This document shows, one piece after another, positions 32,504 to 45,773 of a stretch of DNA of 64,000 nt. The stretch is from the NCBI RefSeq assembly GCF_029784155.1, contig NC_073693.1, positions 290,380,875 through 290,444,874 of the forward strand, written 5' to 3'. This DNA is from Uranotaenia lowii. Lineage: Eukaryota > Arthropoda > Insecta > Diptera > Culicidae. The translations under genes and the position numbers were made by a program. The notes beneath the pieces were generated by a model. The model ran no database searches. It was not told the origin of the DNA and was given only the letters and a program-made list of their open reading frames with translations. Position 1 is the stretch's first letter; each line of letters opens with the position of its first letter.

Positions 32504-35458
32504 TAAGGGACAAAACGGTAGATTTCGAGCTCATTATGGCAACGATTCTTTATTAAAAAAAACTAAATTTGATGATTTTTTTAAACTTTTAGAATTTTAT
32601 CAACATAATTAAACTTTCGAAAGCAAAATCCATTTTTTTTAAACATATGGAAATCTGACAAACACAACTTAACCAGTGTTACCCGAAAAATGCTTTCATG
32701 TAATTTTATCCATTTGGCTCCAAAAGCCTTATATAATGTTTTCGACGATTGTTTAAATTTTTTAATATATGTAAAAACTTATTTACAAAAAAGTATACCT
32801 GGCAATTACTTGAAATAACCTGAAAATGATTAAAATTGGATCAAATACTTACAGCATTTTCCGAAAAAAGAAAAATCAAGATAAAAGATTTCGAAATATC
32901 TTTAAACCACCAACCTCAACGTGCCAAGCATCAAAACACAAACTGCCTATATTTCAATTTGTTCGCCCCATAGAATCTCCGTTTCAGGTGATTGATGCCA
33001 AAAAGCAATTAAACGAATCAACAGAGCGGTGAGCACCCTTATCTCGGGTTCGTTTTCCGGATGGGTGTTTCGTCTGACCCCGGTCTGCACGGATCCAATT
33101 TATCAAACAAACCAGACGCTAGACCATATTTTTTTAGAATGAAAAAGGTTACAAAGGTTCGAAAAAATTACAGCCCATGTCACTGAATGTTGAGAAACGT
33201 GTTCCTGAAATTTTTGGACGCCAATCGTTTGACGATTTGTTAATTTAGACTTTGCGAACCGGAGGTACCGGAAACGTTATGTTAGTGTCTTCATGCTTCC
33301 AAAACCAAACTGTATTAGAATGTATACCGTTTTCGGATTAGGTTTCTCTTGAGCGGTTCAAGTTCAGCTTACGTCCAAGGAAGTTGATGGAACGAAGTAG
33401 AATAATTAATGAGCTACCATTTGTCCACCATGTTTCCGTTTCGCGCTCTTCCGGATCTCCTCCCACCTTTCACCTTCCGCCAAAATTATGTTGAGCCACC
33501 TGTGAGCCACGCCTCGTCAGAGAAAGGGCGTTTAAAGGGGCGTGAAAATTCGCCTCTCAAATTTACGAAACAATTACCAACCTCTCCGAATGCGATGGAG
33601 AGTGATATTTTTTTAAATTAAAAAGTGATGCTTTTACTGCTGGTGATAAAAGCTGAGCGACTGTTTACAATCACCGACCGAAAGGAGAAAAGGTGGACCG
33701 GGAAAACTTTTGGGGGCCATCGATAGGATTAACATAATGAGCCAGGATTTTCCACCGTCAGAGATGAATCTCACCGAGACGGGTAGCAATTAACTCGGGG
33801 CAATGGCCTTTCGGTCCCAACTCAGACTTTGATTATGCTGTTCTTTCACAGGAGCTAATCTTTTAATTGATGTTTTCGACTTTTCGTCAACAAGATTATG
33901 TGTTTCAACTTGTGTTTTAGAACTTCGAAATCGTCCAAGAAGAAAATTAAGACTTGATTTTCCATAACCTTGATGCATAAATAATCCTAGACATCATCAT
34001 CAAATTCATCACAACTAAGATCAAGATAAAAATCTTTCTTCACTTCAAGTCCCTTTGAATAATGACCAAAAACTAACTCAAACCGGGGAACCAGAAAATG
34101 TGGTAAATTTCTTAACATCAATCCACCTCAAGATAATCCGGCCCCAAAACTTCATGAAAGCTAATTTTCCGCTAAGTATTCAACCGCATACTTCCTCTTG
34201 TGAGGCGGATGGACCGCGGATGTTTTGCGGTCAGCATTCCGAAGAAGACATATACAATGTGTCTTCCGAGGAATATAACGACTGTCGCTCTAGCTCTCTA
34301 GGCTAGGTTCCATCATCACTCATCATTAATCATCCCGGAGTCGAGTAGAAGTTAGCACTACTGGAGGAGTGATGGTGAAAAGAATGAGGAAGTTCTTATC
34401 CTTAGGCCACTCTTGCGACATAATTCAAGAGACTGAGAAAGTTGTTCTCTAGTTTGGGGACGATCATCATCAGGAAATATTTTCTTTGGGCAGATTATCA
34501 TAGGCTCCGAGGCATGGGCGTCTATTTTTTTACCAACAGATGCTCTAGAGAGCTAAACAAAATTTGACTTCTTTGTTTTATAAATATGTAAATATTGACT
34601 GGAAAACTTGATGTTTTGATGAGTGAAACAGATAATCCATTTTGAGAGTTTAAAACTCTGTTAAAAATAAAAAAAAATTACCGAAAGTCTGAGGTTTTAT
34701 TTTGAAATAAGATATCTCTTTACAAGCAAAACCTCACAGCATAAAGTGCTTTTTATAGAAAGTGTTATTGTATCCATTCCCTTTAATTTCTCCTAAACCG
34801 TAAAAAGTTTATAATCCTTCCAAGATAAAGTACTATTGACAACGTTAGTAATGTCATACATTTTGTTTACTTTTAATTAGAACTATATAAATGGGAGGGA
34901 CCAATTTGTACCAAATGTTATGTTCCTCATAAATAACTTCGATAGCTCCGAATTATGTAATTCAAACAAATAAGTTTAATCCATCTTAAAAACCAAGCGA
35001 TTTCTTTAAGATTTTCAAAATTGATGTTTGAATGCTGGAAAAGCACCTTTAAGAATGAATTATATTCAAAAAATTCATCTCGAAACTAAAAATGCTCCAA
35101 CTAACTTAACATTTCATTTTTTTTCATTAATACAGATTTCGTCAAGCTTGATGAGCATACCTTTTAATTAAAACCAAAGAAAAAAGTTTTGCCATCCTAA
35201 TGATTTTTTTAATTTTTAAAACATTAGAGTAAAGTGGGATACAAGGAGGTTTTGAGATTATTATTAACCGATAACAGTAAAATTCAAAACTTCGGTGTGG
35301 TTAGATAATGATTTGGACTGCCTACATCCAGCCATGATTTGTATTCATATAAATTGAGAAACTCCGAAAAAAGAGGGTAAAATGTGTTTGAGCATAAATG
35401 ATGAAATATAAAATATAACGGCAAACATGTTTATACAATCAGAACTCTGTTTTTAAGT
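32504..35458. other. Gene-free interval, GC-richer middle
   Basis: About 32990-34460 is GC-richer and non-repetitive by eye, with many short frames (62-83 codons) on both strands and no recognisable motif. It looks like single-copy DNA and could hold conserved non-coding elements. Two adjacent hairpins lie at 34210-34272. After 34500 the sequence is AT-rich. Confidence 0.5.
34210..34272. other. Pair of adjacent hairpins
   Basis: GACCGC (34212-34217) pairs with GCGGTC (34227-34232). Immediately downstream ATTCCGAAGAAGACATA (34236-34252) pairs imperfectly with TGTGTCTTCCGAGGAAT, at 13 of 17 positions. The context is a GC-richer, non-repetitive patch. A structured RNA is possible, but nothing else supports one. 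Confidence 0.4.
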
Positions 35459-35600
35459 CGGCATCCATATATTACGTAACGCAAAAATGCTCTTTTTGAC
35501 CATCTCCCACCCCGTAGGTCGCAAATCGAAACGCTTCGACGTACCTACCCTCTATGAAAATTACTTAACGCTGATAACTACCCCCCCCCCCCCCATTTTC
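35459..35600. repeat. Degenerate TTACGTAACG repeat with C14 tract
   Basis: ATTACGTAACGCAAAAATGC (35471-35490) is followed by C-rich TCCCACCCCGTAGG, then TTACTTAACG and a run of 14 C (35581-35594). A TACGTAACG string followed by C-rich sequence is, as I know it, a common dispersed repeat theme in insects. The ends are not clear. Confidence 0.45.
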
Positions 35601-35939
35601 TCATGTTTATAAAATCTGATTTTCGAAAGTAAAAAAAAATAATATAAATTTTTTGAATTTTCTTCAAAACGAAATTAATATCCATCCAAATCGCTTCTTA
35701 GTACTCATTGATAATAACTCTCTGTTAAATAAATTGATTGTCCTATTACGAGTTACTCTGTGCTTGTTGACTGATGATCTACCTTGTTTACTTTATTTTG
35801 ATCATGGAGCATAACTTGTTAAGCTAAATACACTCCGTTTAGTTATATTCATTGAAATAATCAAAATTGAATTTTTCGAATCAATTGAGAAAAACAAAAT
35901 TTCGGCCATAAGATTGGATTGAGTTCTTGGGGGTAAATG

Positions 35940-35944
35940 TACCT
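35940..35944. other. Left target-site duplication TACCT
   Basis: It directly precedes the left LTR and is identical to 47174-47178, which follows the right LTR. The inner flanks (AGTGG and GGAGA) do not match, excluding two independent solo insertions as the simpler reading. Confidence 0.88.
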
Positions 35945-36105
35945 TGTGGTGATGCGATAATTCCGCAGCATACTGTAAGTACTATGTTATATACTAATAC
36001 TACCTCGAACCCACACGAGCGATTATGACGAGCTCGCTAGCATCGTGGGTGAACTGTCTCGAGCATTCTATTGTAGATTCTCGACCGTGGCACATCGCTA
36101 CCACA
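35945..36105 (+). repeat. 5' LTR, 161 bp
   Basis: It starts TGTGGTGATGCGATAATTCC and ends CACATCGCTACCACA, with 6-bp terminal inverted repeats TGTGGT/ACCACA and further GATG/CATC pairing. An imperfect stem ACCCAC...GTGGGT lies in the middle (36009-36050). A TATGTTATATACT string could serve as a TATA-type promoter. It is unusually short for an 11-kb element. Confidence 0.88.
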
Positions 36106-36107
36106 AG

Positions 36108-36125
36108 TGGCGACGAGGTGAAACG
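36108..36125 (+). other. Candidate primer-binding site
   Basis: TGGCGACGAGGTGAAACG begins 2 bases after the 5' LTR. TGG is the complement of the CCA tail of a tRNA, and this is the position where reverse transcription would be primed. I cannot name the tRNA with confidence. Confidence 0.65.
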
Positions 36126-37573
36126 ATGCGCGTGCTTACGAAAAAGAAGTGATTTAATCTTGGTTGTTTAAAACCGATTGGCTTATGAGAGAAGCTTGGG
36201 AAATATCTTGGGAAGTGTTCTGAAAATGAAATAAATTTGAAGGTTTGGTGTTTGAGTATGTGCAAGCGTGTTCTGATTGGGTTTTAGTGATTATGGGATG
36301 GAGTTAGCTAAGTCATAATTGTGAAAAAAAGGAGAAAGTGAATTTCCTACAGCTCTTTATCCCAAGCCAATTGTGATTTTTATTAAAATTTGAGAATTGC
36401 ACAGAAAAAGAAAATTATTGTTTTGAAGATTTGTGTTTTATGATAAAAGGTGCTTTTGTGTTCTCCTGCTTTCGTTATAAGAGGGAGGAACGAGGTGTGC
36501 TGGAACACTTTCAGCTTCACATTGGATAATCTTCGGAAATAAAGGTATGTGCTATTTGGATCCTAACCCTTGATTGAAGAAGAACTGGAATCGTTGGTCG
36601 TGCGGCAGAACGGTGCTACTCGGGCAGCCGTGGGTGGAGCGAGGAAAGAAGCTTGGATGATCATACCGAGAACGCTGGCGCAAATTTACGGTACTTTTGC
36701 GCCGGCTAGTATAGTCGTTGTATGCTAGTGGAAGGAAAAATATGAAAAGAGGTACACAAGCGGTTTCTGTTGCGTTATCTACATGCTTGGGTGGTAAGAT
36801 AGTGGCGGTGGATTTTTGTTGGAATCCAATTACCACACAAAACGGAATTATGAATTTGATTTGTTGTTGCACTTCCACAGTTTCGAAGGGCATCCTGAGT
36901 ATATATAATGAGGGTGATAACTGTGTATTATGCATGGTTCGTTTGCAAAAGCAGTAGTTTATATTGGAATTTGATGACCACGGGTTTCCGAGGTTTTAAC
37001 TTAATTAACTCAACAAAATTATATTGGACGGAAGAAAAATCAACACGACAGTTTGGATGGCGTACAGAAATCTATTTTCAACGCAATCAGACACAAAACA
37101 AAAGGAAACTGAACTTATCAAGAGTGCTTTTTTTTCACTATGTTGTGTCATATGGGATGCTGCGCTAGGTAAAATGATATTTTATTTATTTTAAACGGGT
37201 TTGAACCAGCTGAAAGCTGAAAATCTCTATGATAAAGACATTAATAAAAAAATGCTACGGAGGGAGAGACAAGTGTGCATTTCACTTCCCCAACTGTTTT
37301 GCTATAGGGTCCGGTTTTTCGTTCTAATAGCTCAGCACTGGCTTTCGTATAAAAATTACACACAAAAATTATGTCAAACCAGAGGAATACAGGAAGCATA
37401 ATATTTTGCTTTGGTGGAAAGATGTTCACCATGTAATTGTTATGAGTGTAAAAAAAAATTAAATCTCAGGAACTCAGAATTTGTGTGAAAAAGCTCTGAA
37501 AATGGTTTCGATCGAAACAGAAATTCTAAACAAAACTATTGCAAATGTCTTTGAAGAGAGAAAGAATGATATG

Positions 37574-37735
37574 GTTTACTCAGAAGTAGTTTTGAGTGAA
37601 GTTCGAAAGTTTGCTCAGAATTTGTTTTGGGCGAATCAACCAAGTATGTTTGCTCAGAAATGGTTTTGGGTGAAAAAAAGGAGATAAGATGAACATTGTG
37701 TTTACTCAGAAAGGGTTTTGAGTGAAATTGGAGGC
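37574..37735 (+). repeat. Four imperfect tandem copies of a CTCAGAA...TTTTGGGTGAA module
   Basis: A module of TTTRCTCAGAA, 4-5 variable bases, then GTTTTGRGYGAA occurs four times, starting near 37577, 37608, 37648 and 37699. The linkers are of unequal length (about 5-25 bases). Conservation of the module over the linkers suggests a sequence-level function or recent duplication. Confidence 0.65.
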
Positions 37736-40700
37736 GAATTAACAAGATCGGATGAGATCAAAAACATGAATGCTTTCGGAAAAGTTCAACCAAAAATCAA
37801 TTTAATGATTCCGAAATATCCAGCATAAAATGGATGGATAATGTGAGTAACAAATATTACACATAAACTTCAGCGTTTGAAGAAGAAAAAGCTCGTAATT
37901 CTTTGGTATTTTAGATGAAACCACAAGTAAAGGCAATTGCTAGAATATCTTAAGAGCTGAACAACAATTAAGTTACTTTTGTTGACTGTTAGGTTTCAGC
38001 TGAAACTAATCTGTGTCAGAGGACTGTACATGTATTCACTAGTCATTGCATTGATATGCATTTTACAAACGCTGTAAATTACAATTTAGGACAACCAACA
38101 TAATCTAGAAGAATCGCGCCGAAACTGACTGAAAGGGGACGCCTATCGGTGGATGGTGCAAAATGCGTAGTAGGCCCCTTTTCTGACGGTCGGGCGCCAA
38201 AAGGCTCAAGTGAGACAGCAAGCAAGTGCAATTCAGAACAATCGAGGTGATTTTGATTCAACACTGCTCAATAGTGAAAATTCAGAATAAACTGGAAAAA
38301 AAAGTTTTCACGGAATCTACCGGACATTGTGAACGCCTTATATGCCCAGCCATGAAAAAAAAAATAGTTTTTCTATGCCATTGCTACAATCGTTTTGCTA
38401 GCATGTGTGCTTGGAATATTGAGAAATGTACAATTGCTGGTATAGTAAATTGCTGATGAGAACGATGAAACGGTTTTGTAACATGCAAAATCAACAGTGT
38501 TTCTGATAAATCAGAGATGATGAAAATGAGGAAAATCTCATCATTCTGAAAGAATTCATAGTACAATACGGGGTTTGGCTTATGGAAGACCGCCGTTCAA
38601 ACAGCTCACCAGGTTTGACGCTACTTTAAATGTACATGATAGAATGAAACCATCGAATTACAGCGGAAAAACGTTTTAAGTATGTCATCGAGCAAGGAAA
38701 GGCAACATAGATTGACTGAATTTTCAGCAATTGGGCTGTCTGGCAGCATCAATGGTGAAGTAAACAGATCGAACCAATCCGTTTTTAAAAATTGAAATTT
38801 TTTGACATGATTTTCATTAGTGATGTTATACTGGAGGTTGGGTTCATGCTGCGAGGAAGAAAACAAGGAGAAAGAAAATTAATAAATCTTTGCCATAGAT
38901 TTCACCTTTATACCTATTATCTTTGACACAGGAAATTCACGACTTTGAGAAAATCAATGAAGCGATATACAGGTTGAATCACCCGTTACCAAATTTGGAC
39001 TTCATCTTGCGAAGATAAATTTCAAAATTTCCATTTGATGTCAAACAAGTTTTTCTAAATTAGAATTGGCAGAAGAAAGACTTAAACTACGGTCTTCGCA
39101 AACCTGGGATTTGCTTAGGGTTCGCTTAACCAGATTATTTTCAAAATAAATCTCTGAGTTCTTCCAAATTCTATTGGAGTGTATTCTAGCAGAAAACAGA
39201 ATTAAATTGTATTCATGGACAATTTAGAAGTCTAGGGAACTACTGAGTAAGATCAAAATAACAAAGTTTAAGCAATTTTATTTGCATTGGTCAACAAGGT
39301 TATTGTTCCAAACGTGAACAAAAGTCGGTACAAATAACTCGAAACTCACTTTTAAGATATAAGCTTCATGGTTAGCAAGTTGCACCAGCTCATTCCAAAG
39401 TTAAATCTTAATGCAAGGCAGGCCTCTACAGTTAAAAAAAAAATACAAAGTAGTTATCTAGGTCTGGTAACATACGTCAAAAAAAAAAAAAAAATTATAC
39501 CAGATCATGCAAAAGTCATCCGTCCAGTCCGAAAATTTCAAATACAACATGGCCCACGTGGTAAGATGGCCCAATAAGGGTCATAGGCAACGCACCTTAA
39601 AGTTTGAGTGTTTAGAGTAGTGGCATCTTCTGATAGAACAAGGAGCACTGCAATAATGGCAGTAGATTTTTCAATAAAATTTTGTCGGTAAGGAATAACA
39701 TTGACAATTTGAAAAACATCTTTTGCTCTAAACTCACAGCCTATACGATGAGGTTACAAGTTTTTCGAATGGCGGAAAAATAATATAAATCGAACATCGA
39801 TGATCTCTTATCAAGGATGGTTTCAAAAAAAAAAAAAAATACTAGAGTTTCGTTATAAGTTTGATACGTTAGACGTAGATATTGCTCGAGGAGGACCTGC
39901 GAACACTCAGAGTATTCGAGCGACGAGTGGGTAGGACAGGTTACGAGAATGCCGGATGCCTGTTCTGCAAAACAGTTATTCATCAAGTCATGTCGTAGGA
40001 CGGAACACCATGTAAATAACAAACGTACATTTTACTGAACCTGAAAAAAAAAATATTCTAAATGACTCATTTTAAGTGATGCTACAAAGGTATCATAGGC
40101 TATCCAAGAGGCGACTCTGACTGAAACAAATGAGATATACTGTAACAGTTGCACATCTAAGAATTCAGATATTTATGCTCTAAAAAAAAAAGATTAAATG
40201 TGAATGAATGGAGAACTGAAAATCCTAAACCAAATTCTGTATTTTAAGTCGAGCTTACGTTTTGGTTAGCTGGGGTTCTAGCTTGCCTTTCCCGTTCAAC
40301 TACAAGAAAGAATGTGAGTATTAGCTAACCATGATCCGATTGGTTAGTCTAGTATAAAACGTTGGTTGAGAGACCACTATTTGGTGGCCTTTTATGCGTC
40401 AAGAAGCTTAAAGTTTATGAAAACTGTGAGGAGGCTGTCATTTAGTTCAGGTTTAAGACCCGTTCGACCTCGTAGAACGTAGATAGCAAACTTCTCATCT
40501 TTGGATATTTGGTCGACAGATGGAACCTGAGAGCATAATCATAGCAGGAATAATTGTCAAAAAAGTTACACAAAAATTCGGTATTTAAGGAAATCCTGTC
40601 ACGATCACTTACACAAAAAAACCACAATCAGTATTTAATACACTTAACAGTGGATTGGAGGCTTTCTTACAGAGTGTAAATTATGTAAGGAAACATACTA

Positions 40701-40854
40701 CACAATGATGGATACCTTATTTCTGAATAATATATGATTATTCTATAAAAAAAAGATTATGATTAAAGTAAATCGAAACAAAAATTACTAAACTCAATAT
40801 AAAAAAAAGATGGCCAGAACGTTTTTTGGAGGATAAGCGAACTGATATTCAAGG

Positions 40855-41085
40855 AGTTCATCTACTATCAAAATATTTCAAACTGTTCAAGTTTAAGAGC
40901 CACATTTATCGACGCACACTAGTAGTCTAGGGGTTAGCCTCCTAGATTCTCATGCTAGTTGACGTGGGATCAATTCTCTGCTGTTTGTTGAACTTTTTGT
41001 CAAATTTTCGATCGCCTCCGTAATAAATTTAGCGATTGCTGGCTACTGCTGCTGAGCAAATGACTACCTTTTTTGGATATTTTAT
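40855..41085 (+). mobile_element. tRNA-related SINE-like repeat, copy 1
   Basis: AAATATTTCAAACTGTTCAA (40867-40886) starts a block that recurs at 45774-45985. It contains a box A-like TAGTCTAGGGGTTAGC (40923-40938) and a box B-like GGGATCAATTCT (40966-40977). The tail region shares AATTTTCGATCGCCTC (41003-41018) and GCTACTGCTGCTGAGCA. The box spacing fits a tRNA-derived SINE. It sits inside the LTR element. Confidence 0.6.
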
Positions 41086-41214
41086 GCAAACTTGTGTTAA
41101 CATGATTATGGTTCTATCATGAATTATGCTCAACTAACAGAAAAGGAAAAAAAATACGGATTAAAAAAACAACTCCAAAGTCGAAGCAGTTTCCTGTGCA
41201 ACCCCTTTTTATCG

Positions 41215-42410
41215 ACGACTGAATCTAAATCTGAAATATAAACCTGAATTCGTAATCTGAGTTCTGAATCAGAATCTGCATTTAGAATTCAAGTCTTGAG
41301 TGAAAATTTTGAATTTAATTTTTCAATATTAGTTCAGAATCCGAATCTTAAACTGATGTCAATTGTAAACTCAATTTCTAAATGAGAATTTCAGTACTAA
41401 ATCTGCATTCTACATTTGAATTTTGAAACAAAATTATGAACAAAACTTTTAAATCGATCTGAGTTCTGAGTCTGAATTTACACTTTCTGATTCTTTTCTC
41501 AATCCGATTGATGGATCTGAATCTGAGATTGCAATTTGAATCTGAATTCTGAGTTCAAAACATTGAACCTGATATCTATTCTGAGTTCAATTTATAGTTC
41601 TTAATAAGAATTATGAACCTGACTTCTAAACTGATTTTAATTTCCATAAGCATTTGAATTTGAAACCTGAAATAAGAATGAAACTTTTTCATCGAAATTT
41701 TTCTTATGAGTTCAAAGTACAAATCTGCACTCTGAGCCTGAATTTTTTTTAAACATTTTATTCCGATTTTTTAATCTGAATCTGAGATTTTAATTCGAAT
41801 TTAAATTTAGAATTCGAATTCTGAGTTAAAATTTACAATATTAATTCTGGATCTGAATTTAAACTCTGAACCTGATCACTATTCTAAATAAGATTTATAA
41901 AACGGAATCAGAGTTTTAAATATGACTTCTAAATCGGAATCTAAATCTAATGTTTGAAGAAAAATTTACAACCTAAATTGTATTGCCATTATGTATTGAC
42001 AAAAAAAATTCAAATTCTGAATGAATGAATTAACTAAAGTGGATCTGGATGTTATATCTTAAGTCTGAATTTGAACCAGAATTTCGCAAATAAAAAGGTT
42101 ATTCAGAATCTGAATTTGTATTGACGTTCTTTGAATTCAATATTTGAATTCTGATACTGGATTGTGACTTTGAAATTTTAATACTATTAGAAATCAATGA
42201 TGGCATGCCGTTGAATAAAAAAAAATCAGAAATTCTGAATATGAATTCGAATTTAAATTCTAGTCCTGAATTTGAATTATGAATCTGAGTTCAATGATTA
42301 CGAATTCTGAATTCCTTTAATGTGAATTAAGAATTTCAATCTTATACTTGATTCTAAATTTTGTATTTTAATCTGATTCGGAATATCGAATCTTGATTCT
42401 GAGTCTGTCA
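41215..42410. repeat. Degenerate TCTGAAT-rich low-complexity tract
   Basis: Over ~1.2 kb the sequence is built of variants of AATCTGAATTCTGAG and AATTTGAATTCTGA without fixed period. It appears to be an old decayed tandem repeat. Similar tracts occur at 43840-44140, 44560-44900 and 45285-45520, all inside the LTR element. Confidence 0.7.
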
Positions 42411-43169
42411 TAAGTTAATGTTTAAATGCAGTGCTCGATCCTTATCATCTGAAAATTTAAGCTTTAATATTGAACTAAACTAAGCTTAAAAAATATTGAA
42501 CTAAATAAATCAGTTTATTTTGAATTCGATCATGGCTTAAGCAATTGGTTAAGAACTAAGAAAGCTGAATGAATGGTAAATGGTGAACATGAAATTCGAA
42601 TTCGAATTTTGTGATCCAAAATATCTTTTAATAGATTCCAAAAAGAAAAAATAAATTTTCATCAAATTAAAGGGCAACTCTTGGTAATTATAGTTATGTC
42701 ATCTCCGTCGAGGGACGGAAATAATATGATAATGAAAATTAACCGAATTGAAGCTAATAGAAATTTATAAATTGGGAATCATTTTCATCAATGCCCCTAC
42801 AACAGATAAGTCGAATTGTAGAGGCAACAAAAATGTTCAAATTCAAACAACGAAAAGGGGATTTGAAAACGGGTGAGAATAACCACCCACTGTAAATAAT
42901 GTAATTACCTACTGCATATACAGTAAGTTCATAATACTCACGGTTCTCAGATTGGAAATCATTATTGTTCCTGTCCAGTTAAACAAAATTTCTTTTCTGG
43001 ATTTATTGGACCTCACAACCATGGACCGTAGGGGTACGAGCATGTTAAATCTTCAAAATAGGTCGTCTACCAAAATACATATTTCCGATCCTCTTTGTTT
43101 TTATTATTGCTCCGATTGAGTATGGTTATCCATCGATGAAACTAAAACGAGAAGAAAACCACCCCGAAA

Positions 43170-43350
43170 CCCCCCCCCCCCCCCCGGAAAGTTCCATCAA
43201 TAAAAAACATTATTACTAATACATACTTTCTACTTTCCTGGGAAAAAAACCGCCACATCAGCCTGGTTCATCGTTCCGGTGATTAAACGGCCAGATCCGG
43301 GGGTGTCCGTCGCAAGGAAACTCCGTCGCAGGAAACTCCGTCGCAGCAAA
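43170..43350. repeat. C16 tract and 15-bp triplicate
   Basis: A run of 16 C occupies 43170-43185. CCGTCGCAAGGAAACT, CCGTCGCAGGAAACT and CCGTCGCAGCAAAC follow head to tail at 43307-43350. Both lie in a GC-richer island (43240-43380) inside the otherwise AT-rich LTR element. Confidence 0.8.
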
Positions 43351-44924
43351 CAACCATCAGATCGCACTTGAATTTTTGTTCACTTTGACGTCTCTCGGTT
43401 TTGTTTTGATAAGTTTTCGTGAGGGGTACGTTCACAGAAGTGGGTGGAGGATGAGTTCCATGCTGATAGGTGTGTTCAGTGTTATTTGTAAGATAGGTTT
43501 ATTCTTATTTTCTTTCGTAAGAAAGCAAATGCAGAAAAATTGGTTTTCACGTACGTTGTTTACATGAAGCTTTTTCTAGTCAATCAGGACAAGTTAAGCT
43601 TCATTGCGTCGAAAATGTTACTGTCATGTTTTTTGTCCACATGATACGTTTTTCGAACATAAGGATGTGGTGTAGTTTCAGTACGTTTCAGTGCGACAAA
43701 CCGATCGATGTTTTGTGAAGTTTATTTAGTCAAAATTTGTCATATGAAGTTTTATTTTACTGAAAAAAGATGTTTTTTTAAAGAAATTTAACTCACATGA
43801 AAATGCTTGCTGCATTTGAATTTCAGAAGAATTCCCATTGACAGTAGGTTATTATGTTTGATTTTAATCAGGATTCCGAATCTAATAATGATTGATTTCT
43901 GATACTAAATTTTGACCCCGTGATTTAAAATCCTTTTAGGAATAAGTGACAGCTTGCTGTTAAATTCATGAAAAAATCTGAAATTCTGATTATGGAATCA
44001 AATTCTGAATCTTAATAGCTTGATTGTGAAATTGGAATTTTATAAATGTGAATTGAGAACTTCAGATTCAAAGATTTAGATTATAAATCTGATTATAAAT
44101 TTTACTCAAGTATTTAGATTGGAATAAAATCATGCAGTTATAAGTTCATTAAAAGTCCTGAATCGGAGTTCCATTTAAATTTTTTTTTTTCATGAATAAC
44201 AACAACTGTTGTCATCGAAAAATTGTATCAGTAAGGACAAATTTTGAACAATTTTTATCAAAACTTGCTGAACCATGGGGCCTGAAGAACATAATTTTCA
44301 GTTTTTCCAGTTGTAGTATTTACATAATCAAACCATTTTTTTCCTTAATTTTTAAAACATATTTTTGCTTCATAGCTAAATTTTTTATATAATTTTTGAT
44401 GTAATTGTTATGTAAATAACTGGATATAAAAATTTTTGTAAAAGAAAACTTTTTAGACATATGTCAATCTGGTGTTGTTTTTTTTTCGGCCCAATTTTTT
44501 ATGCAAATTTTTCAGAAGCATCTACAGGTGGGGTTGAGTTTTAGAGGCTTAATATAACTTCCCAATCTGAATCTGAATTCTTAATCTTATTTTTAAATTC
44601 TAATTTAAATACCAAACAGAAATAAAAAACCTAAACTAAGTCTAGCCAAACCGAATCAAATCTGTCCTATCTAATCTGAATTTTTACTTTCATATGGACT
44701 TCGATTTGAATTCAGAATGTGAATCCAGAATGTGAATTAAGAATTATATTTTTTTGATTAAAAAATAATATTCAGAATTCATATTTACAATTTACCTTCA
44801 TTCATCTGAAACGGAATCTTTTCTTTGAATTTTAATGTTAACTCAAAATGTCAAGTCTGAACAGAACTCTGACTTTACAAGATTCCTAAATATGTATTTT
44901 TTTCAAAATCGATATCGATCGATA

Positions 44925-44940
44925 ATGGATCGCGATCCAT
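44925..44940. repeat. Perfect 16-bp palindrome ATGGATCGCGATCCAT
   Basis: The palindrome follows directly on an ATCGATATCGATCGAT string (44908-44923), another near-palindrome. The local cluster of GATC and CGAT is unusual for this AT-rich interior. The function is unknown. Confidence 0.7.
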
Positions 44941-45296
44941 AAGTTTCGAATCCTTAGTCCAAATAGTAATATGCACAGCGGTAGAATAGATTTCATAAAT
45001 AAAAGTTTAATGATGAATTCCATAATTCACACACAGCGTATTATTGATAATTCACTCGTGACTCATTTTTAACTCCTGAAGGTAGGCTCATTATTACATC
45101 GAAGATCATCGTGCCGCGTTCTTCGAACAGAAAAAGAAACTTATTCGAAACGGCGAAAATTTCAAATTTTCTACCATCAGCAAGCTTTGTCCAGTACACA
45201 TAAACCTTGGATGGATATTAGAAACAACCCCTGCCCATATGGTTATGAAAATAACCTCGGCAAAGTTGGGTGGAAAAAAATATGTCAGATCTGAAT

Positions 45297-45610
45297 TCTG
45301 AAACTGAAGTATGATTCTGAATCTGAATTCTGATTTGAAACATTGTGTTTATCTTAATTCTGTCTAAGCGCGCTGTTCTGTCGACGCTCGGCTGGGACTC
45401 TCTAAATCATTACATTAAGAAAATACACTTCAAATTTCAAATTTTAGTGATAAAAATTATATCAAATCTGATTTCTGAAACTGATTTATGAATCTGGATT
45501 CAGAACCTTATCCCTGATTTGAAACTTCTTCTCAAGCATAATTCTGTCTTGGTATGTTGGTTCTTTTTTTCTGTGCGGCTGCGCTGTTTTGTCTACGCCC
45601 GGCTCTCTGA
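45297..45610 (+). repeat. Local direct duplication with GC-rich core
   Basis: About 45297-45405 and 45465-45610 share ATTCTGTCT, GCGCTGTT and TGTC(G/T)ACGC(T/C)CGGCT in the same order within TCTGAAT-rich surroundings. The second copy has a short insertion. No coding sequence is present. Confidence 0.55.
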
Positions 45611-45773
45611 AGGTAAAGCTGCGGTTGTTGTTGCTATGCCCAAAGTCGCCATTTGCTGTATCGAAAAGCGATGAAAAAGGAGAAATCAAAAAAGAGCCAG
45701 AGAATATCGGAGGGACCGACAAACCGCAAACCGGCCAAGGCACCAGAAAGGTACAACTGAGTTTTACCATCAA

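Noticed and set aside
35945..36105. The 161-bp repeats as two independent MITEs or solo LTRs
   Set aside because: The 5-bp TACCT occurs outside the left copy and outside the right copy, with a primer site and purine tract on the inner sides. One full-length element explains all of this.
36552..36935. 127-codon minus-strand frame in the LTR element
   Set aside because: It is antisense to the element, overlaps a plus-strand frame and has no retroelement or other motif.
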